Under the pieces are notes generated by a model. That model ran no database searches. It was not told the DNA's origin and saw only the letters and a list, made by a program, of their open reading frames with translations. This document shows positions 3,118 to 5,608 of a stretch of DNA of 5,608 bases, one piece after another. This stretch comes from Bacilli bacterium. GTDB lineage: Bacteria; Bacillota_I; Bacilli_A; RF39; UBA660. The translations under genes were made by a program, and so were the position numbers. The stretch spans positions 1 to 5,608 of the forward strand of contig JAAWDC010000071.1 in assembly GCA_022793565.1 (NCBI GenBank). The letters are read 5' to 3'. The first letter of the stretch is position 1, and each line of letters begins with the position of its first letter.

Positions 3118-4861
3118 CTACAAGTTGAATATTAAGTTCTTCTAACTGCCTTTGATCAACTATATTTGGACATTCACTCATAAGGCAAGACGCACTTGCT
3201 GTTTTAGGAAATGCAATTACATCTCGAATATTTTCTGTTCCTACAAGTAACATAGTCAAACGATCTAGACCTAAAGCAAGCCCCCCATGAGGCGGAGTTC
3301 CATATTGAAATGCCTCCAGAAAGAATCCAAATTTTTCCTTTGCCTGTTCTAAAGTAAATCCTAAGGCCTCAAACATCTTTGCTTGTACATCTGCTTGGTG
3401 AATACGTATACTTCCACCACCTGCTTCATATCCGTTAATAACAATATCATAAGCCTTTGAGTAACAATTTGCCTTATCCGTCAACAATTTATCAACGTCT
3501 TCATCCTTAGGTGCAGTAAATGGGTGATGACAAGCAACAAATCGCTCCTCTTCTTCGCTATATTCAAAAGAAGGAAAATCAACAACCCATAATAATTTAT
3601 AAAGGGATTTATCAATCAGATTCATATCACGAGCCAATTTCAAACGAAGTTCCCCAAGGGCTGTTTTAGTAATACGATATTGATCTGCAACAATTAAAAT
3701 AAGATCATTCTCTTCCACATTCAATTGTTGTTTTAAATGTTCCAACTCCGATTCTGAAACTACTTTACGAATACTTCCAGAAAAATCCCCTTCTGTATAT
3801 TTTAACCATGCAAGTCCTGATGCCCGATAAGTCTTTACAAAATCAGTAAGTTTATCAATCTCTTTTCTAGAATATTGATCCGCACAATTTTTCGCAACAA
3901 CACATCCTATCTCTCCAGAAGTAGTTGATAAAACATTTTTAAAAACCGCAAATTCCGTGTTTTGAAAAATTTGATTTAAGCTTTGAATTTTCATATCGAT
4001 TCTCAAATCTGGCTTATCACTCCCATAGTCACGAATCGCATCATCATATCGCATTCTTTGAAGAGGTAATTCTAGCTCAATTCCTTTCATCTCTTTAAAA
4101 ACTCGAAAAAGTAACTGTTCGGTCATAGATAAAACATCTTCCTCTTCAACAAAACTCATCTCCACATCAACCTGTGTAAATTCTGGTTGTCGATCTGCAC
4201 GTAAATCTTCATCTCTAAAACATTTAGCAATCTGATAATACTTTTCCATTCCCCCGATCATCAATAACTGTTTAAAAATTTGAGGAGACTGAGGAAGTGC
4301 ATAAAACTTTCCATGATTAACACGAGATGGCACTAAGTAATCTCTAGCACCCTCTGGAGTCGATTTACATAGAATTGGTGTTTCTACTTCAATAAAACTC
4401 TCCTCATAAAAGAAATTTCGAATAACATTCATAAGCTTACTTCTTACCATTAAATTCTCTTTCAATGTAGGGCGTCTTAAATCTAAATATCGATATTTTA
4501 ATCTAGTATCCTCTAAGGCTGTAGTATCATCGCTAATTTCAAAGGGCAAATCAACAGCCATACTTTTTAAAATTAATGCTGTAACAATTACTTCAATTTC
4601 TCCTGTCGGAATCTTAGTATTCTTACTCTCCCTTTCAACAATATCTCCTGTCACTTGAATCACTGATTCTGTCTTCAAACTACTAGCTAGTTCATAAGAA
4701 GAATTCTCAGGACGAACCACTAATTGAATAATCCCACTTCGATCCCTAAGATCAATAAAAACTAATCCTCCAAGATTTCTCTTTTTAGAAACCCAACCAC
4801 ACAATTCAACTGTTTGTCCAACATTTTGAATATTAAATTCTACATTATTCCATTTTTTCAT
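3107..4861 (-). CDS. aspS: Aspartyl-tRNA synthetase, bacterial type
   Basis: Cytosolic enzyme that joins aspartate to tRNA-Asp using ATP. At 584 residues it matches the usual bacterial length of about 590. The domains run in order: an N-terminal OB-fold anticodon-binding domain (about 1-105, with CGWVSKKRNLGGLVFIDLRDRSG-like core); the class IIb catalytic core starting at RYLDLRRP; the bacterial GAD insertion (about 290-410); and the rest of the catalytic core. Motif 2 is visible as FRDEDLRADRQPEFTQVD (about 217-233) and motif 3 as GGLALGLDRLTMLL (about 527-540). Leu30 in the OB fold and Lys80 match residues known from E. coli-type discriminating enzymes; non-discriminating ones, such as that of Pseudomonas, carry His and Gly there. 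It should therefore charge tRNA-Asp only. The start at 4861 follows a weak AAAGAAG site and lies 26 bases after the hisS stop, so it is co-transcribed with hisS. Confidence 0.98.
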   Translation of the reverse strand: MKKWNNVEFNIQNVGQTVELCGWVSKKRNLGGLVFIDLRDRSGIIQLVVRPENSSYELASSLKTESVIQVTGDIVERESKNTKIPTGEIEVIVTALILKSMAVDLPFEISDDTTALEDTRLKYRYLDLRRPTLKENLMVRSKLMNVIRNFFYEESFIEVETPILCKSTPEGARDYLVPSRVNHGKFYALPQSPQIFKQLLMIGGMEKYYQIAKCFRDEDLRADRQPEFTQVDVEMSFVEEEDVLSMTEQLLFRVFKEMKGIELELPLQRMRYDDAIRDYGSDKPDLRIDMKIQSLNQIFQNTEFAVFKNVLSTTSGEIGCVVAKNCADQYSRKEIDKLTDFVKTYRASGLAWLKYTEGDFSGSIRKVVSESELEHLKQQLNVEENDLILIVADQYRITKTALGELRLKLARDMNLIDKSLYKLLWVVDFPSFEYSEEEERFVACHHPFTAPKDEDVDKLLTDKANCYSKAYDIVINGYEAGGGSIRIHQADVQAKMFEALGFTLEQAKEKFGFFLEAFQYGTPPHGGLALGLDRLTMLLVGTENIRDVIAFPKTASASCLMSECPNIVDQRQLEELNIQLVEKG

Positions 4862-4887
4862 ATAGTCAACTTCTTTCTAAAATTTTA

Positions 4888-5608
4888 TTATTCTTCCTCA
4901 CAACAATTACACCCACTATCTCCATGACAATGGCACTCATGCCCATCCTCTGAATGATCACAACCACAATCACAAGCATCATCTTCCAATAGATGTTCAT
5001 CTAAATAATAAAGGATATAATCAATATCTACCAAGTCTTCTTCCTTAGTCTTATTGTTTTTTATTTTAACTTGATTATTTTCTAAATCAGTATCATTTAA
5101 AATAATTAAAAACTTACTATTTAAGCGATCTGCCTGTTTAAATTGCCCTTTTAATCCCCTACCAGTATACTCTGTTTCAACCTCAAATCCATTCATACGA
5201 AGTTCCTGGACCAAAGTCACAGCATAATCCTTCTCCGTTTCTGAAACATACATTACAAAGGCATCAATTTGATTTTGAATCGGTAATGAAACTTGTTCTT
5301 TTTCTAAAGCAAGCATCAATCTTCCTAGCCCCATTGCAAACCCAATTCCAGGAACTTCAGGACCACCAAGAGCTGAAACAAGACCATTATATCTTCCTCC
5401 ACCTCCTAGTACATTTTGACTACCAAATCCTTCAATATCTGCTTCAATTTCGAACACTGTGTGATCATAATAATCCAATCCTCGAACAATAGACGGATTC
5501 ACTTCATATTCAATATCTAGTAAATTCAAATACTTCTGTACTTTAAGAAAACGTACCTTACTTTCTTCATTCAAATAATCAGTCATAACAGGTGCACTTT
5601 TCATAACA
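4888..5608 (-). CDS. hisS: Histidyl-tRNA synthetase, C-terminal part, with Cys/His-rich tail
   Basis: The enzyme joins histidine to tRNA-His. The frame is open to the right edge, so the N-terminal half with motifs 1 and 2 is outside the window; the first visible Met is internal. Visible are the histidine-binding signature IVRGLDYYDHTVFEI, the second one LGGGGRYNGLV, and motif 3 GIGFAMGLGRLM. After a linker comes the HGTP anticodon-binding domain (from about IDAFVMYV to IDYILYYLDEHL). Ordinary HisRS ends about there. This one adds some 30 residues, ACDCGCDHSEDGHECHCHGD and then SGCNCCEEE. They contain 8 Cys, 4 His and many acidic residues, which looks like a metal-binding tail. The gene leads the hisS-aspS operon common in Bacillota. 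A T-box or promoter, if any, would be off the window. Confidence 0.97.
   Translation of the reverse strand, partial: VMKSAPVMTDYLNEESKVRFLKVQKYLNLLDIEYEVNPSIVRGLDYYDHTVFEIEADIEGFGSQNVLGGGGRYNGLVSALGGPEVPGIGFAMGLGRLMLALEKEQVSLPIQNQIDAFVMYVSETEKDYAVTLVQELRMNGFEVETEYTGRGLKGQFKQADRLNSKFLIILNDTDLENNQVKIKNNKTKEEDLVDIDYILYYLDEHLLEDDACDCGCDHSEDGHECHCHGDSGCNCCEEE

Noticed and set aside
5286..5492. 68-codon plus-strand reading frame
   Set aside because: It is antisense to conserved hisS motifs and has no ribosome-binding site or recognisable protein.

Overview
The window comes from an AT-rich, low-GC bacterium. The hisS-aspS pair, the Shine-Dalgarno sequences built on AGGGG or AAGGGG, the U-tailed intrinsic terminators and the tRNA set all point to a member of the Bacillota (Bacilli or Erysipelotrichia-like). 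I cannot name the species. TGG encodes Trp and the reading frames close with TAA, so the code looks standard. Every gene I can support lies on the minus strand, so the biological reading direction runs from base 5608 down to base 1.

In that direction the window opens with the 3' part of hisS (histidyl-tRNA synthetase), followed 26 bases later by a complete aspS (aspartyl-tRNA synthetase). Together they look like one operon, which ends at a strong terminator whose stem contains the aspS stop codon. Next comes a 139-codon gene of unknown function (2557-2976) with its own promoter. A two-gene tRNA cluster follows: a CAT-anticodon tRNA, most likely Ile2 whose C34 would become lysidine, then Leu(TAG). 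This cluster also has its own promoter and terminator. This right half is core translation machinery.

The left half looks more accessory. It holds a 272-codon gene of unknown function (1303-2121), a single-domain cupin (590-1063) and the first 62 codons of a class I SAM-dependent methyltransferase (1-187). Each appears to be its own transcription unit, and they are separated by AT-rich gaps rich in palindromes, hairpins and terminator-like elements.

Points worth a second look: a Cys/His/acid-rich metal-binding-like tail on HisRS; an imperfect second copy of the tRNA-Leu 3' end plus its trailing hairpin on the far side of the 272-codon gene, so that the gene is bracketed as if it had been inserted or duplicated at the tRNA; a near-identical 15-base palindrome upstream of both the 272-codon gene and the cupin gene; and a 400-base gap (188-589) with a purine-rich ribosome-binding sequence held in a hairpin loop ahead of a 7-codon reading frame. 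No CRISPR array, transposase, integrase or classical riboswitch was seen.
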